From Fusarium oxysporum f. sp. lycopersici 4287 (Eukaryota > Ascomycota > Sordariomycetes > Hypocreales > Nectriaceae): a stretch of 64,000 nucleotides of DNA. The stretch lies in the NCBI RefSeq assembly GCF_000149955.1, contig NC_030990.1, forward strand, positions 4,515,482 to 4,579,481. Direction: 5' to 3'. Positions 40,951-51,507 of this stretch are shown piece by piece. Below the pieces are notes generated by a model. That model did not search any database. It was not told where the DNA came from and worked only from the letters and a program-made list of their open reading frames with translations. Numbering within the stretch: position 1 is the first letter of the stretch; each line of letters starts with the position of its first letter. The position numbers and the translations under genes were made by a program.

Positions 40951-42145
40951 ATGAAGTCGATCATTACCTTTGCGGGCTTGGCCTTCGCCAGCTTCGCCGC
41001 TGCTGGCCCTTGCAGGCCTCGCACAACAACAACTGCTGCTGCCGCGGTCTCCTCCTCCACCGAGATCGCCTCCTCCACGGCGACTGAGACTGCTGCTTCT
41101 ACCAGCACGGACTATTCCGTCCCTGTTGTTTCTGAGAGCTCCACTCTCGCTACAGTGATTGTCTCGGAGACTAGCGCTACCGAGACAAGTGCTGCTGAGA
41201 CAAGCACTGTTGGCACCACTACTGCCGAGACGAGTGCTGCCGGTACTACCACCGCTGAGACTACCACTGCTGAGGGCACCACTACCGCCGAGGGCACCAC
41301 CACCGCTGAGACTACCACTGCTGAGGGCACCACTACCGCCGAGGGCACCACCACCGCTGAGACTACCACTGCTGAGGGCACCACTACCGCCGAGGGCACC
41401 ACCACTGCTGACACCACCACTGCTGAGGCTACTACTACTGAGGCTACCACCACTGCTGAGGCTACCACCACTGAGGCTACTACCACTGATGCCGAAACCA
41501 CATCCGGTACCGCAACAGAGACCACTACCTCTGCTGAGCCTACTGCAGACCAATCTTGCGATAACGCCGGCCTGGAGTATGCCATCTACGAGCACACATT
41601 CTACAACTCTGATCCTCCTTATTTCTCCTCCTTCGACCCTACTTTCTTCCATACCGCCACCCCTACCTTCCAGGGCGAAACCACTCGCATCGGTATTCCT
41701 CCCGGCACAGCATCCGACACGTCCTTCGCCATCTACGCTGACAGCCCCGTTCAGAGGTTCCAGTACAAGGCTGTCAACCACCAAGCATTCCTCTACGCCC
41801 CCGATACCGGTGACTACAAGGTCACTATTCCCAACTCCGATGAGATCACCCTCATCTGGTTCGGCACCAAGGCCATTTCAGGCTGGACTCGCCAAAACGC
41901 GGATCTCGAGCAGGACTACCCTGGTGGCACTTCCAAGTCTTTCACCATTCACCTCACCGCTGGCACTTACACTCCCTTCCGACTCCTGTGGCCAATGCTC
42001 AGGGCGATCTCAACTTCATCGCTGAGGTCCAGGCTCCTGATGAACGGTCATTGTCAATGGAGATGGTAGCAATTACAGGTACTTTGTTCGCTTCGCCTGT
42101 GATGAGAGCACACCTTCTTTCCCTGCTTTCGGCGGGAGTGGGTAA
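40951..42145 (+). CDS. GLEYA-domain adhesin with Thr-rich repeat stalk, two candidate frameshifts
   Basis: Secreted cell-surface protein. The start at 40951 gives a signal peptide (MKSIITFAGLAFASFAAAG) cleaved before GPCRP. A stalk of about 165 residues rich in T, A, E and S follows, heavily O-glycosylated in such proteins, including three 17-residue repeats. From about 41550 the GLEYA ligand-binding domain begins, with the literal name motif in NAGLEYAIYEHTF, then FDPTFFHTATPTFQG and LIWFGTKAISGWTR. The frame slips at 41990 (TGGCC where TGGGCC would continue LLWANAQGDLNFIAEVQ) and again near 42042, after which VIVNGDGSNYRYFVRFACDE runs to a stop at 42143. Both look like loss of one G. As written the protein ends with an unrelated tail. 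No GPI signal is visible. Confidence 0.8.
41251..41403 (+). repeat. 51-bp tandem repeat, three copies
   Basis: Units start at 41251, 41302 and 41353 (ACCGCTGAGACTACCACTGC...) and are identical or nearly so, each coding 17 residues of the type TAETTTAEGTTTAEGTT. In-frame unit length allows copy-number change without breaking the adhesin. Confidence 0.9.
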
Positions 42146-42417
42146 ACTGCTGCTCATTTCTAGCGGTACATATGGCAAAGTATATAGCGCTTCTTACATG
42201 AAGCCCGAAATATCTTCAAGTATATAGCTATTTTAATACATAACACTCAACGATATTACCATTCTTAACTTGAAAAATACGTATCTGTTACTCAGCCACA
42301 CATCTCTTGGCTGGTTCTCACATAGCATTTTGTAATTCTGACACTACTACAATTCATAATAAAAGCTGTAATTTTGAGACACCGACATCCGTGTTATGGC
42401 GTATCGGGGCTCTCTCT

Positions 42418-44033
42418 TTAAAAGACATACTTGAACTCCAAGCTCTGATCTCCCTCTTTTCCATTGCCATCCTTACCCTCTGCGATCAACCTCTCCTTCT
42501 GTCGCATGCGGTACTTGAGAAGAGCATAAATGAGTCCGACGCAAACAAGTGCCAAGACCTCTCCTCCAAGAGAGATTGCATTTCCCATGACGTAACGAGG
42601 AGCATCCTGGATGGGATAGATCTGCGACGCAGCCATTCCGGATGCGTTTGCGAGTGAGATCAGCATGGAGATTGCGACAGAGCGCTTGTAGTCTGGCTGC
42701 ATGTTGTTTGATACCCATCTAAACATCGTTAGTTCATTGCCCGCCCTGTGGTTGGGTGTTGACATACGTTACCAAAACAGTGTTGAAGGAGTAGACGCCA
42801 CCGCCAACGAGGAACATGGCAAAAAAACCCGCGGCCTTGTGACCGGTACCGACGACTATGGCATATCCGACGATCACTAATAGTGGAGAGTGGATGAGGC
42901 AGACAGCTCGGCGGTTGAGGCGGTCTGAGACGTAGGTGGTGGCAGCAGTGAAGATGGATGCCAGAACGTAGACAGGAATGCTGAGATAGTTGGCTTGGAG
43001 AGAGGTATAGCTGCATGATTGGTTAGTGGAGTCCAGAAAAAGAGGTAAAGATACTTACTCGAGGCCCTTGAGAAGAGTAGGCAGGAATGTGCCAAAGCCG
43101 AATAGTGCGATGGAAGCGCAGAACAGGGAGACGGAGGCAAGCCAGACGAGGGGATCCGTGAGGGCCATGACGACTTGCTTCCATGAGAAGCCTTCTGTTT
43201 CCTTGAATGGATGGTTGCGCTCTTTGATAAGCACCATAGTCGATTTCTCTTCTTCAGAGAGGAACCAAGCTGTCTGCGGAGAAGTCGGGAGACTCAGCCA
43301 GCAAACGGCTCCGATGACGAGTGAGATGGCACCCTCAATGATGAAAAGCCATCTCCAAGCTGACAAACCATGCCGCGCACCCATGGACTGAATGCCATAT
43401 GCGATAAGTCCACCAAGTGCTCCAGAAAGCGCGATGGAGACATATAGGACCGCAACGCGCTTTCCTTGCGACGCAGGTGGATAGATCTGAGAGACGACGA
43501 AAGTGAGAGAAGGGAAGAGACCAGCCTCGAAGAAACCGAGGAGAACTCGGCAAGCGACGACTTGGCCGTAACTGTTTACGAAGCCTGTTCCCAAAGTAAT
43601 GAAACTCCAGCTTATGATAGCAATAGCAAGGACACGACCAGGTCCGAACTTCTTGACGGCGAGAACCCATGGTGTTTCAAAGACAACGTATGAGATGTAG
43701 AAATACATGGATACGTCATTGAATTGGGTTCCATGCATGCCTGTATCTTCTTCGAAGCCGAAAACTCGAGCGTTTCCTAGGGTATCACTGTTATCTTTCT
43801 GAGCTGGAGTTAAGGTTCGCAAGGTCCTTACCGATATTTGTTCGGTCAAGGTATGCAAATAGAACGAGCAGTGCCATCTGCGGCATGACGAACTTGTCAA
43901 ACTTTGACAACACCTTTTTCTCGACTTCAGTGATGTCGTTCATCTCGCCAGAGTTCTGATCGAGCTCTTGTTCGAGCGGCATCTTGAGCTCTGACTGTTT
44001 CTCGGCGGCTTCCATCCTGGCCAGTGTTGACAA
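42418..44033 (-). CDS. MFS transporter, Dal5-like anion:cation symporter
   Basis: Third transporter of this branch. The start is at 44033 (MSTLARMEAAEKQSELKM), with Met at 44015 as an alternative. VEKKVLSKFDKFVMPQMALL and LFAYLDRTNIG are the family entry signature; FNDVSMYFYISYVVFETPWV, LGFFEAGLFPSLTFVVSQIY and WRWLFIIEGAISLVIG mark helices 2, 5 and 6. The central loop has WFLSEEEKSTMVLIKERNH. Short introns occur near 43820, 43060 and 42770, with the last (donor GTATGT, acceptor TTTAG) just before WVSNNMQPDYKRSVAIS, the conserved helix 10 region. It is divergent from the ureido-acid amidohydrolase at 44888, across a promoter with a duplicated 14-bp motif. This fits uptake of a ureide or carbamoylated amino acid. 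Confidence 0.87.
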
Positions 44034-44229
44034 TGTTGAATCTGTATTGACAAGGCGTTGGAAGAATACGAGGTGTAAAATGTGGATTACAGGTTCAGAC
44101 CTACTCTTTTAAGGCCCCAGCTACATGTTACCATGCCCGGGTTATCACCAGGTGATCTGCTGCACGAGTTAAGTGATGGTCACTTATCCACCCCCGCATT
44201 TGATAGTCTGATAGTCAAGTTGTAATAAA

Positions 44230-44653
44230 CCGTCGGCGGAGACAGAAAACTCCACAAGTGGAGATGATTAAGGTAAATCCTTCCCTTTTGAATGATTATA
44301 CATGATAGAGATGAGATAAGACTGATATGAGATGATAAGAGATTGTTGGAGCCTCTCCAGATTGAAAACTGAAGCTGCAAAACTGAACCGTGCGTTGATT
44401 ATCTCCGATGTGATTCGAAAAAGTCTATCTACAGCACAATCAACCAGGAGACGTTATTAAGCTGAATAACAAAGTTATTCTCCCATTACCGCCTCTGGAA
44501 AGTCAATTGAATCTAAGGTTACCCCGCGTTTTCGACATCCTTGCAGCCATGCAAAAAGGTTATGTCATAGTTCTTCGGCAAGATTGGAGTCGCTTCCGAG
44601 CTCCAATAAGCTTCCCAACGAAGAATAGTCTCCGCCGACGGCCGACGGCGGAC
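44230..44653. promoter_or_regulatory. Inverted copies of GTCTCCGCCGACGG in divergent promoter
   Basis: CCGTCGGCGGAGAC at 44230-44243 and its exact reverse complement at 44628-44641, followed at once by CCGACGGCGGAC (44642-44653). They lie in the 854 bp between the transporter and the amidohydrolase. Each copy is about 200-260 bp from one start codon, as if one site served each gene. Confidence 0.55.
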
Positions 44654-44887
44654 AAGCACCCCACTCTCAGCACTCGGCCGTGATATTCAATCTCGAGAGC
44701 GAATTATGACCGTCGGGGACGGATACAGGATAACATCTGAGGGGAGAGTATTCATAATCAGACAAGACTTGGATTTATCAAGGAGCTGTTACCGAAAGAT
44801 TAAACATTGACAGCAGCAAATATCTTGAGATAGGGCATTCGAGATCTTGCTTGAAATCACCAACTTGTCAAACCAGCAGGCATCATC

Positions 44888-46430
44888 ATGGGCTCTCTCA
44901 GTTTACCACCATTCAAAATCAGCGAAGTCGATCTCGCAAAATCACTTCACGAAAGCTGTCAATTCGGCGCTGCGCACCGCTATGGAAAGTAAGTCATTGT
45001 CGCGAAATGACCTTTTTTGCCAAAATTAAACCCGTTACCTAGGGCTTCTACAGAAACCGGCATGGCGCGGCTCAGCCTCGATGACTCGGACAAGCAAGTA
45101 CGAGATTGGTTCATCAACTATGCCAAGTCGCTTGGATTGAAGGCTTCAATTGATCAAATGGGTAACTTGTTTGCTATTCGGCCGGGCAAGAACAATGATT
45201 TACCTCCAGTCATGATGGGCTCGCATTTGGATACGCAACCCACTGGCGGAAGATATGACGGTATTCTTGGCGTTATTTCGGGTCTTGAGGTTTTGCGAAC
45301 GTTGAATGATCATGGCTATGAGACTGCGGGACCTATTGGAGTAGTGAACTGGACCAAGTACGTATCCCGCAAAGACTATGCACTCTGAGAATTGGCTGAC
45401 TTTTCGCAGTGAGGAAGGCGCTCGCTTTCCCAAGATGGCTGTGTCTTCAGGCGTATGGGCCGATGTCATTCCTCTCGAAACTGCATGGGATTTGAGGGAG
45501 GTCCTGGCTGCTAACCCCAAGTCGATGAAGGAGGAGCTCGACAGGATAGGATACTGCGGTGATCAGCCCGCCTCGTACCGATCGAATCCTTTCGCAGCGC
45601 ATTTCGAGCTACACATTGAGCAGGGGCCGATTTTGGAAGATGAGGGTCTCAAAATTGGCGTTGTGCACGGTAAGGAAAGCCCTTTGACGGAAGTTGTACG
45701 GTTATTGACAGCTGCAAATAGGCGTCCAAGCATTCAAGTGGTTCAACATCACCGTCAAAGGCCGAGACAGCCACGCAGGCACAACACCACTATACGCTCG
45801 CAAAGATCCCGTCTTATGCGCCAGCAAAATGCTCGTCGCCGCCAATACAGTCGCCAAAAAATACGACGGTCTCGCAACAACCGGTATTTTCACCACCGAC
45901 CCTGGAACCGTCAACACAATGGCGCATACCGTCAAATTCACCCTCGACCTTCGTCACGTCAAGGATGAAGTCCTAGCCGAGATGGTAAAGGAATGCGAAG
46001 CAGAATTCCAACGCATCTCTCATGACGATAGCGAAAAGGGCTGTGAAGTCGACTGGGAGCTTCTTGTAGACAGCCCCGCTGTCAAGTTCAGCCAAGAGTG
46101 TATTTCGGTCGTGGAGCAGAGTGCTGCGGATGTTTGCTCGACGTTGCCGCAGAATGCGGAGGGTAAGCTTTGGAGACCTATGATCAGTGGAGCGGGGCAT
46201 GATAGCTGCTATACGAATCGGGTTTGTCCTACGAGTATGATCTTTACGCCGACGAGATCGGGAATTAGCCATAACCCAACGGAGTATTGCTCGCCTGAAG
46301 ATTGGTAAGTCTTTTCTGTACTGAAAGAGTTGGGGATGCTATGCTAACATGATGTAGTGCACTTGGCGCGAGTGTTCTTCTCGGAGCGGTTTTGCGATAT
46401 GACAAGCTTCGTGCGACGAGAGTTGAATAA
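44888..46430 (+). CDS. N-carbamoyl-L-amino acid / ureido-acid amidohydrolase, M20 metallohydrolase family
   Basis: Hydrolyses the ureido group of N-carbamoyl amino acids, ureidopropionate or allantoate, releasing ammonia and CO2. The start at 44888 gives MGSLSLPPFKISEVDLAKSL; introns near 44990, 45359, 45671 and 46305 are in phase, ending LRATRVE. Metal ligands are visible: His and Asp in MMGSHLDTQPTGGRYDGILG, the Glu pair in NEEGARFPKMA, His in AHFELHIEQGPILE and the final His in SGAGHDS. The lid-domain dimer motif VKGRDSHAGTTPLYAR and the Arg in FTLDLRHVKDE, used in substrate carboxylate binding, are present. It is divergent from a Dal5-like transporter and followed by a Zn2Cys6 regulator, a compact nitrogen-scavenging module. 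The exact substrate is open. Confidence 0.87.
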
Positions 46431-47007
46431 TTCAAATAGCTGTTATTATAATTTCGATGTCTGTGGTGTAATACATCAGGTGTATAGAGAAATAGCAAAT
46501 CTTGTTTGATTGGACTCAAGAACAAGTCATGATAAGAATATTGAGCCGGTAATGAGAGTGAGACGGTATTGTTTTTTTTTACCCGGAATGAATTAATCAA
46601 ACAATGATCAGATGTAATAACTGTAGGCTCCAGGGATAATAAATATTGACCAGACATATGGCGCTCACGGATACCATGATTGATTCCATGATAAGGTCGT
46701 TGGATCTCAGCGATACAGATCAAGGAGCCCCCTCATTTAGGAAACCTCCTGGCTATATGAACATACAGAATGAATATTGTTAATATCACTTCTACGCTCC
46801 ATTCGAATACTACCTAGATTCATATTTTATATCGTACAATCGCGACCATTTGTATTCCATGACAGACATGATGTTCGCCGACACTAACTGCCGGTCTTCC
46901 AATCACGTGCCCCGGATATCGGGCGCAAACTCGGACCCCGCTATCGGTAATTCACTTCATCAATCGAATACCGCGAGTCTGACCTTATCAGCATCTCATT
47001 TCGCGCA
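46431..47007. other. Intergenic: regulator promoter
   Basis: Between the amidohydrolase and the Zn2Cys6 regulator. CCCCGGATATCGGGCG (46911-46926) and CCCCGCTATCGG (46937-46948) form two CCCCG-N-ATCGG half-site pairs just upstream of the regulator start and could be autoregulatory. No gene seen. Confidence 0.4.
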
Positions 47008-49323
47008 ATGAATCATGACGAGCATAACATTCCGCAACCGCACCGCCAAGTCGCGGGCATAAGGCGCTACCGCTCCAAGTCGCAAAGACCATGTGATCTA
47101 TGTAGGGCCCGAAAAGTGCTCTGCAACATCCCTGATCCGACGCGTCCATGCCAGCTTTGTGACCGCACAGGACGCGATTGCACGTTTGTGGGGAATCCGA
47201 ATAAGAAGCCGAGGGATAGTCGGACGAGGCGGTTGGATCCTGATGGTGGAGGGACGCCGACTGTTGTGCCGCAGCCGGAACAGGCGCTTGCGCAGGATGC
47301 GGGTGTGTATGAGACGCTGCGCATGCCGGATGGTGAGAAGACATCGGGCCTGAAAGATACTTTGCTGACATATTTTTAGAAATCCAATCTTCCGGTATTG
47401 AGCCAGGACTCGACTTAACCCCTCTGGATGGCACAGTATCCCAATCCATCTTCTCCCCAGGCGGTGGGATCAACTGGGACATATCATTCGATCAACACGG
47501 CATAGACGGCGGCGACCAGCCGTTTGACTTCTTCGCCAACGGCGAACTTCCCAATCTTGAGCCCCTCGATGACCCAACGCCCTCAGACGATTACGGAGAA
47601 ATTCCCATCACCACCCCCGGCAAAACAACAGAACCTCCCGCCAGCCCAACAGCCCTATTCGAGCGCCTTTCATTCGACCAACGGCCAGACCACTCAACGT
47701 CACTAATTGGCTTTTCTAACGAGTCGGATCCGTTTTCTCTTAATCATTTTCCGTACTCGAGTAGTGATGAAGTCGACTTTTATCGCGTTGCGTATCGACG
47801 GCAACAGCATCCCCAAGATCAAACGTTCCCAGCGAATCCTCCTATCCATTTTTTGCAGAGTCAAACGGGGACTGCTATTGAGAGTCAGAAGATTGTGGAT
47901 AAGTGTATGTCGTCGCTGGGTGATAGGGAACATCTAGAGAAATTGGTGGATCGAGAGACAGGCGTGGCTTTAGTGAAACTGTATGCCTCTTACGCCCCTC
48001 TGTACTTGATCAACATACTTACTTAGCCATGTACAGGTACTTCAGGTTTGTTTTCGAAGACTTACCAATCCTTTCTCGCTCTCTCGTCTTTGAGGACTTG
48101 AACAAATTTGTCGCAGAGGCATCGACCGGCTTACTCGCGGGTATATACGCCCTCGCACTGCCCTTCACCCCCTGGGACGAAAAGCTCTGTCTCGACAGTG
48201 CATATTTCAAGCCCGACGTCAATGATCTGTGGCAAGTCTCCTACACATGCCTCCAAAAGGAACTTCATTTCCCCCGTCTCTCCACCATCCAGATATTCCT
48301 CCTCCTTCTCAATCACACCCCTTTTGATGTCGTCGTTGTGGAGAACCCGTTTGTATGGTCCTTAGCAGCTTCCATGCTGGCCATGGCTCAGTCACTTGGC
48401 TTGAATGTCAATTCGACTGGATGGAAGTTGCCGGCGTGGGAGGTTCGCCTTCGGAGACGGTTATGGTGGGCTGTTTATGTTGAGTATACTTGGCGTGCAG
48501 TAACTCATGGTCGATCTTCCATGATATCTGACGATGATTGGGATGTCTCATCACTTACATCTGCCGACTTCACTCTTGATCCTACAGCCATCATACCGGA
48601 GAGCATTCGAGATCAGTCACTCGAATATTTCATTCGTTTGTGCTCATTGACAGAGATCACTAGCGGAATCTGTCGACAATTCTTGTAAGACCTCTTTGTT
48701 GCCCTATTTCTGGCCATCCATTGCTCTGGACTGACAACAACAGCTCCCTACGTGCTGCATCACGGCCTCAAATTCTTGACTCTCTTCTTGAACAAGCTCG
48801 TGGGCCACGTCAGCAGCTACTCAAATGGCTGGAAGATCTTCCTGAATCGCTAGCACTCAGGCCAGAGCCAAGTGACAGTGATGCAGATGACTCCGTCAAG
48901 AGTCACAGATCCCTCTACGTAGCATATTACACCACGCATATCCTCGTTTTACGTGCGCTCTTACGTCCCATAATTGACAGCAACACACAGCTCAATCATG
49001 TACAATCTTCCGTGGAAACCGTCCTCCAAGCATGTCGTGGTCTAATCCAAACAGTCATCAAGTTTATCCGCGGCTTAGATGCAAGACATCAATCGGCATT
49101 TTGGCCTGCTTATACACGGAACTGTCTAGCATATCCCGGACTATTCTGCTACATGCTCTGTCTCCAGAAGCGGCAGCCTGATATGACAGCGTATGACCAG
49201 AACCTTCTCGCAACATGGAGAAAGACTCTCCGCACTCGAATGCAGTCGTGGCCCTTTCTCCGATTTGCTATTGTCAAGGTTGACGCTATTTACTGGAAGA
49301 AACTATACCAAGACAAGAATTGA
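47008..49323 (+). CDS. Zn2Cys6 transcription factor of the ureide module
   Basis: Nuclear regulator. The start at 47008 gives MNHDEHNIPQPHRQ and a basic leader, then CDLCRARKVLC and PCQLCDRTGRDC, with a longer loop (NIPDPTRP) between the two halves. Intron 1 (donor GTGAGAAG near 47334, acceptor TTTTTAG at about 47379) leads to an acidic, P/T-rich region (about 47400-47700). Introns near 47983 and 48690 follow. The middle domain has GIYALALPFTPWDEKLCLDS, TIQIFLLLLNHTPFDVVVVE, WSLAASMLAMAQSLGLNV and WEVRLRRRLWWAVYVEYTWR with HGRSSMISDDDWDV. This is the set of elements seen in regulators of nitrogen and uracil/ureide catabolism. The C-terminal helices end at 49323. It likely controls the adjacent amidohydrolase and transporter, by inference. 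Confidence 0.85.
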
Positions 49324-50443
49324 GGTTTTGATTGGAACACGTGGAGCATTGATGTTGCAAGCGGAATGCTATTTACTGTAATGAATAATCACTGAACTTA
49401 TAATATGGAAGATTCTATATCTAGTGGTCATGGACTGAACGCCGAAATGCAAAAAAATATTGTTATATTCTGTGTCTATTCTTGTTATACTCTGTACCTA
49501 ATTTTGATATACTCTGTGCTTAATTTAACATACTGTGTGTTTGTCGTGAGTCATATGGCCGGGATAAATGATATGCCGCGTTGCGCATGTATTTACCCAC
49601 TTAATTGAAAGCTCTGATGTTAGGAGTAGGAAAACAAACTGTAATTGACCAGTCCGGAAGTATGCTCACAGCGAATTGCTACTCTAGGGCAAAACTGATG
49701 CCTTTTGTATAAGCCATTCAGCCTGCAATCAGCCACGACGATATGAATTGGCTGGAAGCATGGACCCCCTCGCAAGGCTGAATTTTAACTTAGACATGGA
49801 CAAATCAGATCCCTTTTGCCACAACTATTCGATGGTGACTGGAAGCATTCTACCCACAAGGCCCAATCGAGTTGCCACGTTCCAGGCAATGAAACGACAT
49901 ATCGAACGCCTACGTAATGTTTAATTGGAATTGACATGAACTCTGCAAATAATGTCATGTGACTCATTTTCCATTAGAGCTTCATGAATCCATGATACAC
50001 CTTAAGTTTAAACTCAATTGACTTGGACCATTGACAAGACAGATCTGCGAAAATATGTCTTGCAATAACCCTCGGTGACCGAACTTACGATATACCTTTG
50101 AACGATCTGGACCTTTCCAGAATAACAACATGGTTCGTCAACGCATCATTAGACTGTTATCATATATCAGAATGAGCTTATCGATAACTCACACCATTTT
50201 AGGCAAACTCCTGTTATCACTCCTGAAGAATATCACGCCAAATAAAAAGCACGGATGGTGCCTACCCCTCTCTCAATGTCAAAGCTCGATGAGGATGCCG
50301 CTCCTTTGGCTGACTGAGTTCTCACCTCGAAGTGTATGCAAAGGCATGATGGCTCTGCTCATATGTATAAATACACCTTGTACACCCATCATGGCACAAT
50401 GTACACCTTCCCCTTCTTCTACTGAAATCTGTGACCACTTACC
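49324..50443. other. Intergenic, no gene seen
   Basis: About 1.1 kb between the regulator and the ankyrin gene. Short frames (for example 49405-49608, 50130-50495) have no family likeness and weak codon structure. The right end holds the ankyrin gene promoter. AT content is raised at 49440-49560. Confidence 0.45.
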
Positions 50444-51507
50444 ATGGCTACAATCCGTAAGTCCACCCTGTCCTCAAGTCCGACCGTGCGACTAACCTCC
50501 CCTCATTAGGTAACGTTAAACAACCGCATGTCGTCCAGGTCAAGGAGAATCCACAGGATCTCTTCTTCCTGAATGTCACACTCGACATCTTCTACCGCCT
50601 GGCTCGTCTCGATGTAGTGAACCACTGCGGTAACTATCCCCAACTCCATCTCGCTGCCTTCTACGGATGGGTCGATATCATTGTCAAACTGCTCAGCTTG
50701 GGCAGCAACCCTGATGTCCAAGACTGGAAGGGGACAACCGCATTGCATGTTGCCTGCGCGTCTGTGGAAGTAGCCTCGACGGAAATTGTTCAGGTTCTGA
50801 TGAATAAGGGTGCTGATCCGAACCTCAAGGTCGAAGCTACAGGCTTTGCTCCTATCCATCAGCTCATCGCGGCATGTTGCAATGAGGCTGAGCCTTGGGA
50901 CTCTAATGGAAAGATTGAGATACTTGTGGATGCTGGAGCCGACATCAATATACGGGATAAACGTGACCGGACCCCTATCCATATCGCGTCTTGTATCCCC
51001 TGGGACAATAGCGTCTTTGATCTTCTTTACCAAAGAGGTGCAAGACTTGACCTTCTCGACGATATGGAGAGATCCATCTTGCATTACGCGGGGCTATACG
51101 GAGACCTGGATCACATTGAATACCTACGCGAGCATCACCTTACAGGACTGGACCCAGAGGGCAAAGACATCAACAACCAAACGCCAATGGATTTGATGGT
51201 ATGGAGGGCAAACACTGAACAAGAAAAGCTAGGGGAAAATATGAAAAAGCCAGCTGCAGAAGAAGTCAAAGCCTTTCGTTCTTTGATCGAAGAGTTTAGG
51301 ATACATCACTTTCAGGACGGGCATGGCACAAGCTATCAGGACCATCGAGGTTGCTGGCACCAAGTAAATCATCCGAAGAATGCAAACCAGTTGAACCAGG
51401 GAAAACGTCTCGGTCATCGCCTTATCAGGCCGAAGCCCACCCTTCTCCCGCCGCCTTCTATTGAACACGAAAGGGCTGTTGGAGAGTGGTGTGCATATTA
51501 TGCTTGA
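50444..51507 (+). CDS. Ankyrin-repeat protein
   Basis: Small cytosolic-type protein of 336 residues made of ankyrin repeats, a scaffold for protein binding. A tiny first exon (50444-50456, ATGGCTACAATCC) joins 50510-51507 across an intron with GTAAGT donor and CTAAC branch. The total of 1011 nt stays in frame, which is why I extended it upstream of the open frame at 50617. Repeats: YPQLHLAAFYGWVDIIVKLL, GTTALHVACASVE with NKGADPNLKV, APIHQLIAACCN with VDAGADINIRDKRDRTPIHI, then RSILHYAGLYGDLDHIEYLR and a final QTPMDLMVW cap. The C-terminal 90 residues are not repeats. No F-box, NACHT or other domain is attached, so the partner and pathway are unknown. Confidence 0.8.

Noticed and set aside
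40942..42025. Long antisense and alternate-frame ORFs across the adhesin stalk (minus 280 and 157 codons, plus 288 codons)
   Set aside because: They come from the low-complexity GC-rich repeat, which leaves all frames open; only the frame with signal peptide and GLEYA domain has family sequence.
44628..44653. CRISPR-like or tandem array reading of the repeated CCGACGG motif
   Set aside because: Only two or three short copies, in a eukaryotic promoter; an operator reading fits better.
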